NCBI GenBank assembly: GCA_020637295.1
Contig: JACJWF010000011.1
Span: 1-64,000, forward strand
Length of the DNA: 64,000 nucleotides
Reading direction: 5' to 3'
Source: Acidimicrobiaceae bacterium
GTDB taxonomy: Bacteria; Actinomycetota; Acidimicrobiia; Acidimicrobiales; Ilumatobacteraceae
Under the pieces are notes generated by a model. The model did no database searches and had not been told where the DNA came from. It saw only the letters and a program-made list of their open reading frames with translations. The position numbers and the translations under genes are program-made. This document shows positions 48,553 through 56,479 of this stretch, in pieces (the first letter of the stretch is position 1; every line of letters begins with the position of its first letter).

Positions 48553-50655
48553 ATTGGTGCTGCGGGTGAGCGCCACGTACAGCGCCCGCAGACCCTGCTG
48601 CTCGGCGCGCACGATGGCGGAGGGCTCGACCACGATCACACCGTCGAGCTCCAGACCCTTCACCACGCTGACGGGGACGACGGTGATGCCCATCTCCAGC
48701 CCGCTGCGCGTCGCGGTGCCGTGCTCGATGCCGGCGGCGGCCAGCGCGTCGCAGACGTCGCCGAACATCGCGTCGGGGACCACCACGGCCACGTTGCCGT
48801 CGTGCAGTTCGGCATCCAACTCCTTGGTGGCCACGACGACCGCGTCCAGCAACTGGCCGGACGGCACCTGCACGAACTCGGGGTGCTCGTCGCCGGAGCG
48901 CACGCTGGTGGGCGCCCGCAGCGATGGGGTGGCCGCCATCATCACCTTGTTGGCCAGCTCCATGATCTGCCCAGGGATGCGGTAGCCGACGCTGAGGCCG
49001 ATGACCCGCGACGGCTTCTGGGTGGGCAGGTGGGCCAGCACGTCCTCCCACGTGTCCGGCGCCAGCGCACCGGTGGCCTGGGCGATGTCGCCCACCACGG
49101 TGAGGCTGCCGTTCAGTGAGCGGCGGCTGACCATCGCCAACTGCATGGGCGTGAGGTCCTGCACTTCGTCCACCACGATGTGGCCGTACGTGCGGATCTC
49201 CTCGGCCTCGTCCGGCTTGCCGTTCTTGCCGGGCTTCGGGCCGAGGTAGCTGCGCGCTTCGTCCAGCAGGGCGACGTCGTGCTCGGTCCAGCGCACGTCG
49301 GCCACGTCGGCCTGGCGGGGCCGGTACAGGCTGAGGTACTCCGCCTCGCTGAGGTGCTTGGCGGCGGCCAGCTTCAGCAGCGCCTTGCTGCCGAACAGGT
49401 CGTGCAGCAGCTGCGCAGGGGTGAGGATCGGCCACATGCGTTCCAGCGCGGCACGCATCTCGGGGAGGTGGCGCACCGCATCCTTGATCTCGGTGGGTCC
49501 GGCGTTGCCCTCGCGCCAGTGGTGCGCGAGGGCCGCCCAGACCTCGCTCTCCACCCACTTGCGGGCGGCGTTGTGGCGGCGGAAGCGTCGCTGCGCAGCC
49601 CGGACGATCCGCTGGCTGTCGTTGGCCGTGAGCCGCACGAAGCCGGTGCGGAACGGGAGGACGAGGTCCTCCTTCAGCGGGCGCTCGCGGTCGGTGACCG
49701 CCTTGTCGATGACCAGGCTCATCCGCAGGTCGCCCTTCACCCGGGCGGCCAGCGCCGAGTCGGCGGGGTCCACGCCGTAGCGCGCCCAGTGCACGTCGGG
49801 CACCAGGTCGGCCAGGATCACCTGCTCCACCCCGGCCTCGCCCAGCGAGGGCAGGACGCGCTCGATGTAGCGCAGGAACACCCGGTTGGGGCCGATGACC
49901 AGCACCCCCTGGTCCTCCAGCGGGAAGCGGTAGGTGTAGAGCAGGTAGGCGGCACGGTGCAGCGCCACGACGGTCTTGCCGGTGCCGGGGCCGCCCTGCA
50001 CCACCAGCACGCCCTGCTGCGGCGAGCGGATGATCTCGTCCTGCTCGCCCTGGATGGTGGCCACGATGTCGCCGAGCTGGCCGGTGCGGCCACGCTCGAT
50101 GGCGGCGAGGAGGGTGCTGTAGCCGCGGAGACCGGTTGGGGTCTGCGCCGGGCGGCCGAGGGCATCGGTCTCGTCGTCCTCCGCGCCCATGCCCAGGTGG
50201 CCCTCGCCGAACAGTTCGTCCTCCAGGCCCAGCAGCTCGCGGCCCTGCACGTGGAAGTGGCGGCGGCGGGCCAGGCCGAGGGGCTCGCGCCCGGTAGCGC
50301 GGTAGAACGGCTCGGCCACCGGGGCCCGCCAGTCCACCACCACGGGGTCGCTGTGCTCGTCGGCCACCGCGAGGCGGCCGATGTGGAACGACTCGGTGGC
50401 CCCGTCCGGCCCCTCCACCATCCGGTCGATGCGCCCGAACACGAGCGCAGCATCGCCGAGGTCCAGCTGGGTGAGCCGGTTGAACACGGCTTCGTCGAAC
50501 ACGTCGCGCTCGTAGCGGGCCTGGAACGTGCCCCCGAGGGTGCCCTCGTGCAGGCCACGCATCTTCCATGCGTCGGCCTTGCTCTGCTCGAGGCAGTGGT
50601 AGGCGTGATCGATGAACGCCTGCTCGGAGGGGAGGTCAGGGTGATGCTGCGACAT
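47695..50655 (-). CDS. helD: HelD-family RNA polymerase-associated ATPase with chimeric C-terminus
   Basis: UvrD/Rep-like SF1 ATPase. HelD-type proteins pull stalled RNA polymerase from DNA, and some (HelR) give rifamycin tolerance. Residues 1-701 look intact: an N-terminal coiled-coil (FIDHAYHCLEQSKADAWKM), Walker A VVQGGPGTGKTVVALHRAAY, DEVQDLTPMQLAMVSRRS, TVVGDIAQATGALAPDTWED and the helicase end ALYVALTRST. The expected last 16 residues (as in the second copy, RLTIVHSEPLPAAMA) are missing. The frame instead runs into the damaged copy until 47695, adding about 285 residues of largely nonsense. Whether a working protein is made is uncertain. Confidence 0.8.
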   Translation of the reverse strand: MSQHHPDLPSEQAFIDHAYHCLEQSKADAWKMRGLHEGTLGGTFQARYERDVFDEAVFNRLTQLDLGDAALVFGRIDRMVEGPDGATESFHIGRLAVADEHSDPVVVDWRAPVAEPFYRATGREPLGLARRRHFHVQGRELLGLEDELFGEGHLGMGAEDDETDALGRPAQTPTGLRGYSTLLAAIERGRTGQLGDIVATIQGEQDEIIRSPQQGVLVVQGGPGTGKTVVALHRAAYLLYTYRFPLEDQGVLVIGPNRVFLRYIERVLPSLGEAGVEQVILADLVPDVHWARYGVDPADSALAARVKGDLRMSLVIDKAVTDRERPLKEDLVLPFRTGFVRLTANDSQRIVRAAQRRFRRHNAARKWVESEVWAALAHHWREGNAGPTEIKDAVRHLPEMRAALERMWPILTPAQLLHDLFGSKALLKLAAAKHLSEAEYLSLYRPRQADVADVRWTEHDVALLDEARSYLGPKPGKNGKPDEAEEIRTYGHIVVDEVQDLTPMQLAMVSRRSLNGSLTVVGDIAQATGALAPDTWEDVLAHLPTQKPSRVIGLSVGYRIPGQIMELANKVMMAATPSLRAPTSVRSGDEHPEFVQVPSGQLLDAVVVATKELDAELHDGNVAVVVPDAMFGDVCDALAAAGIEHGTATRSGLEMGITVVPVSVVKGLELDGVIVVEPSAIVRAEQQGLRALYVALTRSTNGCGRRRLPTPSAVPPRHPRRSTLQHPRWPPSSVAALASSATSSPLIQASRTRSSASPAGCVPVVQVARHRQDRRRPFTVPPTCSTRTGFRWRTRACWSSAPTGSLRHIERALPSRRGRVEQVVLADLVPDALARYGGTRIPRARRPGEGRDPMSLAVDKAVTDRSAPEGGPVLPFRTGFVRPTAHDSQRIVRAAQRQPAATTRPASGWRARLLCWSNNWREATPPDGSRTPCATCRTCCAGADVLILTPAQLLHDLSGSKALPAGCRQAPQRCRVLPVSTLRQPT

Positions 50656-50779
50656 CGTGAGGTTCCGCCCGGGCCTTCAGGAGTGTCCCGAAAACACGGG
50701 TCTGAAAACTCTATCGGCAGACTCCCCACCCCCCACACGCCCCCGCTCCACCCCCTCCTCCCCCGGGCGGCCCACCCCC

Positions 50780-50807
50780 GAAGTGACGTGATATATCACG
50801 TCACTTC
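50780..50807. promoter_or_regulatory. Perfect 28-bp palindrome
   Basis: The left half gaagtgacgtgata and right half tatcacgtcacttc are exact reverse complements with no spacer. It lies in the 214-nt gap between helD and the XRE gene. Its AT core (gatatatc) stands out in GC-rich DNA. The half-site recurs at 50830-50839. It is a probable operator for the XRE protein and could also affect helD. The rest of the gap is a pyrimidine-rich tract (about 50725-50779) and TAGAGT opposite 50710-50715, a possible helD -10. Confidence 0.75.
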
Positions 50808-50829
50808 CCTGGTGGGGGCGGGTCTCACC

Positions 50830-50839
50830 GCGTCACTTC
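50830..50839. promoter_or_regulatory. Third half-site gcgtcacttc near the -35 of the XRE gene
   Basis: Nine of ten bases match the half-site acgtcacttc of the 28-bp palindrome. It lies 18 nt before the TAAGCT -10 (50858-50863) of the XRE gene, that is, on the -35 position. A protein bound here would block the promoter. Confidence 0.5.
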
Positions 50840-50869
50840 GGGGCTGAGCGGATCCGCTAAGCTGCAAGC

Positions 50870-51157
50870 GTGATCTCCGGGTCGACGCTCCGCCGGCTCC
50901 GGCTGAGGGCCGGTCTCCGCCAGCAGGACGTCGCCGCGGCCGTGGGCATCCCGGCCACCGTCCTCAGCGCCTACGAACGGGGGCGCCGCCAACCCGGGTT
51001 GGAGGTCGCAGGTCGGATCATCGAGGCGCTCGGCTTCCGGGTGCGCTTCGAGCCGCTGCTGGACCCCGCGGCCCAGGGCAGCAAGTTGGAGGACGTGCTG
51101 GCCCTCGCCGAGGCACTCCCCTTCCGGCCACGGCCGATGCCGGTGGCCCGCCGGTGA
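50870..51157 (+). CDS. XRE-family DNA-binding protein (putative antitoxin)
   Basis: 95 residues. The helix-turn-helix is textbook: LRRLRLRAGLRQQDVAAAVG then IPATVLSAYERGRRQPG. The C-terminal part (EVAGRIIEALGFRVRFEPLL, LEDVLALAEALPF) is helical and could bind a partner. GTG 50870 has TAAGCT 6 nt before it (leaderless -10). It overlaps the nucleotidyltransferase gene by 4 nt, and two palindromic half-sites plus a third sit before it. The arrangement of a small DNA-binding protein first and a coupled enzyme second is that of a toxin-antitoxin operon. Confidence 0.85.
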   Translation: MISGSTLRRLRLRAGLRQQDVAAAVGIPATVLSAYERGRRQPGLEVAGRIIEALGFRVRFEPLLDPAAQGSKLEDVLALAEALPFRPRPMPVARR

Positions 51158-51693
51158 GCACGCCCTCGCTCGTCGAGCGCGTGGTCGCGGTGTGCGACCA
51201 CCTCGACGCCGCCGGCCTGCCGTGGGCGCTCGGTGGTGCACTGGCGCTCGCCTACGCCACGGAGGAACCACGGGGGACGCGCGACATCGACGTCAACGTG
51301 TTCGTGCCAGCGGACCAGGCCGCGAGGGTGTTCGCCGCCCTTCCCGAAGGCGTGCGGCACTCGGCAGCCGACGTCACCGAGGCACGGCGCGCCGACCAGG
51401 TGCGCCTGTGGTGGGGCGACACCCCGGTCGACCTGTTCTTCGCCGCCGACGACTTCCACCAGCAGGCCGGCCGGCGCGCCAGGAGTGTGCCGTTCGCCGG
51501 CCGCACCATCCGGGTGCTTGCTGCCGAGGACCTTGCCGTCTTCAAGGCGTTGTTCGACCGCCCGAAGGACTGGGTCGACATCGCCACAATGGCCGAGTCC
51601 AACGCCATCGACCTCGACGAAGCCGCGGACCGGCTGGCGACGCTCCTCCCCGGCGACAACCGCGTCGACCGCCTCCGCCGCGGCGGTGTGTGA
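51154..51693 (+). CDS. Nucleotidyltransferase-fold protein (putative AbiEii-like toxin)
   Basis: 179 residues. The nucleotidyltransferase core is visible: LPWALGGALALAYATEEPRG, then TRDIDVNVFVP with the two catalytic Asp, and a third Asp in DTPVDLFFAADDF. The C-terminal part (VLAAEDLAVFKALFDRPKDW, DIATMAESNAIDLDEAADRL) matches the helical region of AbiEii/DUF6036-type proteins. Such enzymes can add nucleotides to tRNA and stop growth. A stand-alone antibiotic-modifying role is another possibility. It is coupled to the XRE gene and its stop directly abuts the convergent lipoprotein stop. Confidence 0.82.
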   Translation: MSTPSLVERVVAVCDHLDAAGLPWALGGALALAYATEEPRGTRDIDVNVFVPADQAARVFAALPEGVRHSAADVTEARRADQVRLWWGDTPVDLFFAADDFHQQAGRRARSVPFAGRTIRVLAAEDLAVFKALFDRPKDWVDIATMAESNAIDLDEAADRLATLLPGDNRVDRLRRGGV

Positions 51694-52167
51694 CTACGCC
51701 GTCCGCGGGTCGAACAGGTTGACGTACTGGTCGTCCACGGCGATGTCCGCGATGCACGCCTTCCCCATCGTCAGCGGGTCCCGCAACGTCAGGGTGACCG
51801 ACACGACCCGACCGTCGACGGTGCCCTCGAAGCGCGGGTGCTCCAGGTCGTTCTGAGCGACCACGTGGAAGTCGGTCGGGAGGTGCTCCGGCGCGGTTCC
51901 CGTCAACCGGTCCTCGAAGCGGGCGAGTTGGGCGTCGTCCACGAAGCCGCCGCAGAACGAACCATGCAAGAAGCCTGGAGCCTGGGCGAGCGCGAGGAAG
52001 TAGACCGTGACGAGGCCGTCCCAGGCGGCCACGTCGACATCGGCAACGGAGAGGATCGGCACGCCATCCTGCGACGTCGTGGCCGGCCGGGTGTCAGCTC
52101 CGCAGGAGGCCACCAACCCCACACCGGCGACGGCGGCGAGCAGCCGAGACGTCGCGCAGCGGTTCAC
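51694..52167 (-). CDS. Lipoprotein, unknown function
   Basis: 157 residues. A signal peptide with lipobox (LLAAVAGVGLVASCGADT, Cys about 20), then a beta-rich domain (ILSVADVDVAAWDGLVTVYF, VDGRVVSVTLTLRDPL, ACIADIAVDDQYVNLFD) with two further Cys (HGSFCGGF and KACIAD) that may pair. Family unknown. The GTG at 52167 overlaps the stop of the SDR gene, so the two are coupled, yet no functional link is evident. Confidence 0.72.
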   Translation of the reverse strand: MNRCATSRLLAAVAGVGLVASCGADTRPATTSQDGVPILSVADVDVAAWDGLVTVYFLALAQAPGFLHGSFCGGFVDDAQLARFEDRLTGTAPEHLPTDFHVVAQNDLEHPRFEGTVDGRVVSVTLTLRDPLTMGKACIADIAVDDQYVNLFDPRTA

Positions 52168-52940
52168 GAGGTGGTGGCGATGCCGCCGTCGACGGGGATG
52201 ACCGCGCCGGTGAGGTAGGAGCCGGCGCGGCTGGCGAGGAAGACGGTGACACCGGCCATGTCGTCCGGGCGGCCGATGCGGCCCAGCGGGGAGGACTTGG
52301 CGATGCTGTCGCCGAACGCCTGCAGCGTGGCGGCCATCATCTTCGACTCGAACGGGCCGGGCGCCACGGCGTTGACGGTGATGTGCTCCGGGCCCAGCTT
52401 GCGGGCCATCGTGCGGGTGAGGTGGTGCACGCCGGCCTTGCTGGCCGCGTAGCTGTAGGTGTCCATCGGGTTGACGTGCAGGCCGTCGATGGAGCCGATG
52501 TTGATCACCCGGGCCGGGTCGTCGGCCGTGCCAGCGGCGCGCAGTTGGGGCAGCAGCTGCTGGGTGAGGAAGAACAGCCCCTTCACGTTGGTGTCCATCA
52601 CCTTGTCCCAGGCGTGCTCGTCGAACTCGTCCAGCGGCATCCCCCAGGTGGCGCCGGCATTGTTGACCAGGATGTTCAGCGTCGGGAAGTGGGCGGCCGC
52701 AGCGGCAGCCAACGCGGCAACGCCCTCCATCGTTGACAGGTCGGCCCGCACCGTGTCGATCTCGCCGAACTGCGACAGCTCCTCCTTCGCCGCCGCCAAC
52801 TCGTGCTCCTTGCGGGCCGAGATGAGGACGGACGCCCCGGCGTCCAGCAGGCCGCGGGCGATCATCGCGCCGATGCCGCGGCTGCCGCCGGTGACGACGG
52901 CGGTCTTGCCGGACAGGGAGAACAGTTCGGTGAGGCTCAT
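52164..52940 (-). CDS. Short-chain dehydrogenase/reductase (SDR)
   Basis: 258 residues, classical SDR. The cofactor motif is AVVTGGSRGIGAMIARGL, NNAGATWG is the structural NAG motif, and the active site has Ser in INIGSIDGLHVNP with YSYAASKAGVHHLT (Tyr-x3-Lys). The Arg after the Gly motif (ISARKEHEL) suggests NADP(H). The substrate is open: a FabG-like ketoacyl reductase or a steroid/sugar alcohol dehydrogenase. The ATG at 52940 is chosen as the first codon before the fold. Its upstream region carries two hairpin repeats. Confidence 0.92.
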   Translation of the reverse strand: MSLTELFSLSGKTAVVTGGSRGIGAMIARGLLDAGASVLISARKEHELAAAKEELSQFGEIDTVRADLSTMEGVAALAAAAAAHFPTLNILVNNAGATWGMPLDEFDEHAWDKVMDTNVKGLFFLTQQLLPQLRAAGTADDPARVINIGSIDGLHVNPMDTYSYAASKAGVHHLTRTMARKLGPEHITVNAVAPGPFESKMMAATLQAFGDSIAKSSPLGRIGRPDDMAGVTVFLASRAGSYLTGAVIPVDGGIATTS

Positions 52941-52966
52941 CCCGCCATCCTGCCCCACCACCCTTC

Positions 52967-53015
52967 CCAAGTTGGCGTTCAGTGGCGGTAGGACCGCACA
53001 TCAGCGCCAACTTGG
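52967..53015. repeat. Hairpin repeat, copy 1
   Basis: ccaagttggcg pairs with cgccaacttgg at the ends, and gcggt-agg-accgc pairs in the centre. Copy 2 follows 14 nt later. This double-stem unit is either a REP-like dispersed element or a bidirectional terminator. Confidence 0.7.
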
Positions 53016-53028
53016 AACAGGGGTCCGG

Positions 53029-53076
53029 CAAGTTGGCGTTCAGTGGCGGTCCTACCGCACCTCACCGCCAACTTGG
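53029..53076. repeat. Hairpin repeat, copy 2
   Basis: Same outer arms as copy 1 (caagttggcg and cgccaacttg). The centre reads gcggt-cct-accgc, which is the reverse complement of the copy 1 centre, so the middle is flipped. Both copies lie between the SDR and hemE genes. Confidence 0.7.
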
Positions 53077-53108
53077 ACGGAGGGGGTGGGCCGGTAGCGT
53101 GGCGGCCG

Positions 53109-54143
53109 ATGAGCGCGCCCTTCCTCGACGCCGCCAACAGCCGCCCCGCCAGCCACACCCCGGTGTGGTTCATGCGCCAGGCCGGCCGCAGCCTCCCCGA
53201 ATACCGGGCCGTGCGTGGCGAGGGCAGCATCCTCGACGCCATCAAGCAGCCCGACCTGGCCGCCGAGCTGACGCTCCAACCGGTGCGCCGCTACGGGGTG
53301 GACGCCGCCGTCCTGTACAGCGACATCGTGGTGCCCGCCCATGCCGTCGGCTTCGGGATCGACGTCTCCCCCGGCACCGGCCCGGTCTGCACCGAGCCGT
53401 TCCGCAGCGCCGCCGACCTCGCCCGCCTGCGCAAGTTCGAGCCGGAGGCCGACACGCCGTACGTGCTCGAGACCGTGCGCAACCTGGTGGCCGAGCTGCC
53501 GGTGCAAGTGCCCGTGCTCGCCTTCGCCGGTGCACCATTCACCGTGGCCAGCTACCTGGTGGAGGGCCGCCCGAGCCGCACCTACGAGCACACCAAGCGG
53601 CTCATCCACACCGACCCGACGCTGTGGCACAGCCTCATGGAGCGCCTCGCGGACTACTCCGTGGCGTCCATCGCCAGCCAGCTGGCCAGCGGCGCACGCG
53701 CCTTCCAGCTGTTCGACTCGTGGGCCGGCACGCTCAGCCGCGCCGACTACGACCGCTACGTGTTCCCGCACTCCGCCGCCGTCTTCACCCGCCTGCGCGA
53801 GCAGTTCCCCGACGCGCCCGGCATCCACTTCGGCATCGGCTGCGACCACCTGCTGGAGCGCATGCAGGCAGCCGGCCCGACCGTGCTCGGCCTGGACTGG
53901 CGCACCCCGATCCGCGAGGCACGCGCCCGCATGGGCGCGGACCTCGTGGTGCAGGGCAACCTCGACCCGGCGCTGGTGCTCGCCGGGGTGGACGTCGCGC
54001 TCGCCGGCACCGACGCCGTGCTCGCCGACAACGGCAACCACCCGGGGCACATCTTCAACCTCGGCCACGGCGTCAACCCGGACACCGACCCGGACGTGCT
54101 CCAGGCCGTGGTCGACCGCGTCCACGGGGCGACGCGCCGATGA
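53109..54143 (+). CDS. hemE: Uroporphyrinogen decarboxylase
   Basis: 344 residues. Converts uroporphyrinogen III to coproporphyrinogen III. The active-site loop TPVWFMRQAGRSLPEYR is diagnostic, with VLYSDIVVPAHAVGFGI, LAFAGAPFTVASYLVEG, FDSWAGTLSRADY and NLGHGVNPDTDPD at the end. ATG 53109 has TAGCGT (53095-53100) 8 nt upstream, a probable leaderless -10. It heads the operon hemE-hemH-hemY, with 4-nt overlaps at both joints. Confidence 0.97.
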   Translation: MSAPFLDAANSRPASHTPVWFMRQAGRSLPEYRAVRGEGSILDAIKQPDLAAELTLQPVRRYGVDAAVLYSDIVVPAHAVGFGIDVSPGTGPVCTEPFRSAADLARLRKFEPEADTPYVLETVRNLVAELPVQVPVLAFAGAPFTVASYLVEGRPSRTYEHTKRLIHTDPTLWHSLMERLADYSVASIASQLASGARAFQLFDSWAGTLSRADYDRYVFPHSAAVFTRLREQFPDAPGIHFGIGCDHLLERMQAAGPTVLGLDWRTPIREARARMGADLVVQGNLDPALVLAGVDVALAGTDAVLADNGNHPGHIFNLGHGVNPDTDPDVLQAVVDRVHGATRR

Positions 54144-55087
54144 CGACTGCCGACGCGCCGACGAGGACTGCCGTCCTGCTGATGGCGTACGGCACGCCGC
54201 GCACCCGCGAGGAGATCGAGCCGTACTACACCGACATCCGCCGCGGCCGCCCGCCGACGCCGGAACTGCTCGCCGAGCTGACCGCCCGCTACGACGCCCT
54301 CGGCGGCACGTCGCCACTCGCCGCCCGCACCGAGGCCCAGCGCGTGGCCCTGCAGGCCGCGCTGGACGCCGCCGCCCCCGGCCGGTACGAGGTGGTGCTC
54401 GGCCTGAAGCACGCCGACCCGAAGATCGAAGCCGCGGTCGACGCCCTGGCCGCGAGCGGCACTCGCCGCATCGTCGGCCTGGTGCTCGCCCCGCACTACA
54501 GCGCCTACTCCGTGGGCCAGTACCTCGACCGTGCCCGCGCCGCTGCCGAACCCCACGGCATCACCGTGACCGGCGTGAAGAGTTGGGCCACCGAGCCCGC
54601 CTTCGTCGAGTTCGTCGCCGCCGACCTGAAGGCCCGCCTCGCCGGCATGCCCGACGACACCAAGGTCGTGTTCACCGCCCACTCGCTGCCCCAGCGGATC
54701 GTCGCCGCCGGCGACCCGTACCCCGACCAACTGCGCGCCACGGCCGAGGCCGTCGCCGCCGCGGCCGGGCTGGTGAACTGGACCCGCTGGGCCATCGCCT
54801 GGCAGAGCGCCGGCCGCACGCCGGAGCCCTGGCTCGGGCCCGACATCCTCCAGGTCATCGACGACCTCGCGGCCAGCGAGAACCACGCCGGCCACCCCCG
54901 CGGCCTGCTGGTCAGCGCGGTCGGCTTCGTCTCCGACCACCTCGAGGTGCTGTACGACCTGGACATCGAGGCCGCGGCCCGGGCGCAGGCGCACGGCATC
55001 GCGTTCGCCCGCACCGCCTGTGTGAACGACGACCCCACCGTGATGGCCGCGCTCGCCCAGCGGGTGATCGAGGCGGACCAGGCGTGA
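54140..55087 (+). CDS. hemH: Ferrochelatase (probably coproporphyrin ferrochelatase)
   Basis: 315 residues, soluble. Motifs: VLLMAYGTPRTREEIEPYYT, GRPPTPELLAELTARYDALG, LAPHYSAYSVGQYLDRA (metal-site region with His), VVFTAHSLPQRIVAAGDPY, WQSAGRTPEPWLGPDI and VSAVGFVSDHLEVLYDLDIE. In Actinobacteria this enzyme usually inserts Fe into coproporphyrin III, and a HemQ-type decarboxylase then finishes heme; hemQ is not in the window. No Fe-S Cys cluster is seen. Confidence 0.95.
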   Translation: MTTADAPTRTAVLLMAYGTPRTREEIEPYYTDIRRGRPPTPELLAELTARYDALGGTSPLAARTEAQRVALQAALDAAAPGRYEVVLGLKHADPKIEAAVDALAASGTRRIVGLVLAPHYSAYSVGQYLDRARAAAEPHGITVTGVKSWATEPAFVEFVAADLKARLAGMPDDTKVVFTAHSLPQRIVAAGDPYPDQLRATAEAVAAAAGLVNWTRWAIAWQSAGRTPEPWLGPDILQVIDDLAASENHAGHPRGLLVSAVGFVSDHLEVLYDLDIEAAARAQAHGIAFARTACVNDDPTVMAALAQRVIEADQA

Positions 55088-56472
55088 GCCGCGTCGCCGT
55101 CGTCGGAGGTGGCATCGCCGGCCTGGCCGCCGCCCACGCGCTCGCCACCGGCGAGCCGGACGCCGAGGTGGTCCTCTTCGAACGCGACGACCGGCTGGGC
55201 GGCAAGCTGCTGACCACCGGGTTCGCCGGCCATCACGCGATCGACGAGGGGCCCGACGCGTTCCTCGCCCGCCTGCCATGGGGCACCGGCCTGGCCCGCA
55301 AGGTCGGCCTCGGCGGCCACCTCGTGTCCCCGCAATCCGGCAAGGCGGCGGTGTGGTGGGAGCACCTGCACGGCATCCCGGAAGGCCTCCTCCTCGGCAT
55401 GCCCACGGACGTGCTGGCGCTGGCCAGGTCTCGCCTGCTCACCTGGCCGGGCAAGCTCCGCGCCGCCACCGAACCGTTCCGCCGCCGCACCTCCACCGAG
55501 CCGGATTCGCTGGGCCAGTACGTGCGGGCCCGCTTCGGCGACGAGGTGCACCTCCGCCTGGTGGACCCGCTGGTCGGCAGCATCTACGCCGCCGACACCG
55601 ACCACTTCAGCCTCGCCGCGGTCCCCCAGATCGCCGACCTGGCGAAGAAGGAACGCAGCATCCTGATCGCCGGCCGCACGATGCCCAAGCCGGCCACCGG
55701 CACGGGCGCGGCGGCCGCCGCCGGCCCCGTCTTCTACGCCCCGCAGGACGGGATGGGCGCGCTCGCCACCGCCACCGCCACCGCCGCCCGGGCCGCCGGG
55801 GCCACCCTGCGCACCGGCGCCGCCGTCAGCGAGCTGGCCAGGGACGGCCACGGCTGGCGGGTGGAGGGCGAGCACTTCGACGCCGTCGTGCTGGCCTGCC
55901 CGGCCCCGGCCGCGGCCGCCCTCCTCGCCCCGCTGGACTGCCTGCCCGTGGGTGTGGCAGACACGCTGGCCGCTGTGCCCGCCGCCGACGTGGCGATGGT
56001 GACGCTGGCGGTGGACGTGGCCGACTGGCCCGAGCACCTCCTGCCCTACAGCGGCTACCTGGTGCCCAAGCCGCAGCAGCGCCGGGTGACCGCGGCGTCG
56101 TTCGGCTCGCAGAAGTGGGCCCACTGGGCGGACGGGCGGCAGGTGATCCTGCGGGTCTCGCTGGGCCGCGACGGCCTGCCCGTGCTGCACCTCTCCGACG
56201 AGCAGTTGCTGGCCGCCGCGGTGGAGGAGACCGGTCACCACCTGGGCCTGGACCTCCAGCCCCGCCACGCCCGCGTCAGCCGCTGGGCCGGCGCCTTCCC
56301 GCAGTACCGGCCGCACCACGCCACCCGCATCGAGGCAGCCATGGCGGCGTTGCCACGGGGCCTTGCCCTGGCCGGCGCGGGCTACCTCGGCATCGGGGTG
56401 CCGGCGTGCATCCGCTCGGCCGAGAACGCCGCCGGGGCGGTGTCCGCGGCGCTGCGTGCCGTGCCAGAATGA
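55084..56472 (+). CDS. hemY: Coproporphyrinogen III/protoporphyrinogen oxidase
   Basis: 462 residues, FAD-dependent. The N-terminal dinucleotide-binding motif is VAVVGGGIAGLAAAHALA, then VVLFERDDRLGGKLLT and the DEGPDAFLA region. The C-terminal FAD contact is LPRGLALAGAGYLGIGVPAC. It is the oxygen-dependent CgoX/HemY type. The GTG start overlaps the hemH stop. With hemE and hemH it gives the last but one steps of the coproporphyrin-dependent heme route, which would feed the ccm system. Confidence 0.94.
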   Translation: MSRVAVVGGGIAGLAAAHALATGEPDAEVVLFERDDRLGGKLLTTGFAGHHAIDEGPDAFLARLPWGTGLARKVGLGGHLVSPQSGKAAVWWEHLHGIPEGLLLGMPTDVLALARSRLLTWPGKLRAATEPFRRRTSTEPDSLGQYVRARFGDEVHLRLVDPLVGSIYAADTDHFSLAAVPQIADLAKKERSILIAGRTMPKPATGTGAAAAAGPVFYAPQDGMGALATATATAARAAGATLRTGAAVSELARDGHGWRVEGEHFDAVVLACPAPAAAALLAPLDCLPVGVADTLAAVPAADVAMVTLAVDVADWPEHLLPYSGYLVPKPQQRRVTAASFGSQKWAHWADGRQVILRVSLGRDGLPVLHLSDEQLLAAAVEETGHHLGLDLQPRHARVSRWAGAFPQYRPHHATRIEAAMAALPRGLALAGAGYLGIGVPACIRSAENAAGAVSAALRAVPE

Positions 56473-56479
56473 CCCGTCG

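Noticed and set aside
50725..50779. C-rich tract considered as a phage or integration site
   Set aside because: It is a plain pyrimidine-rich run with no repeats, tRNA end or integrase nearby.
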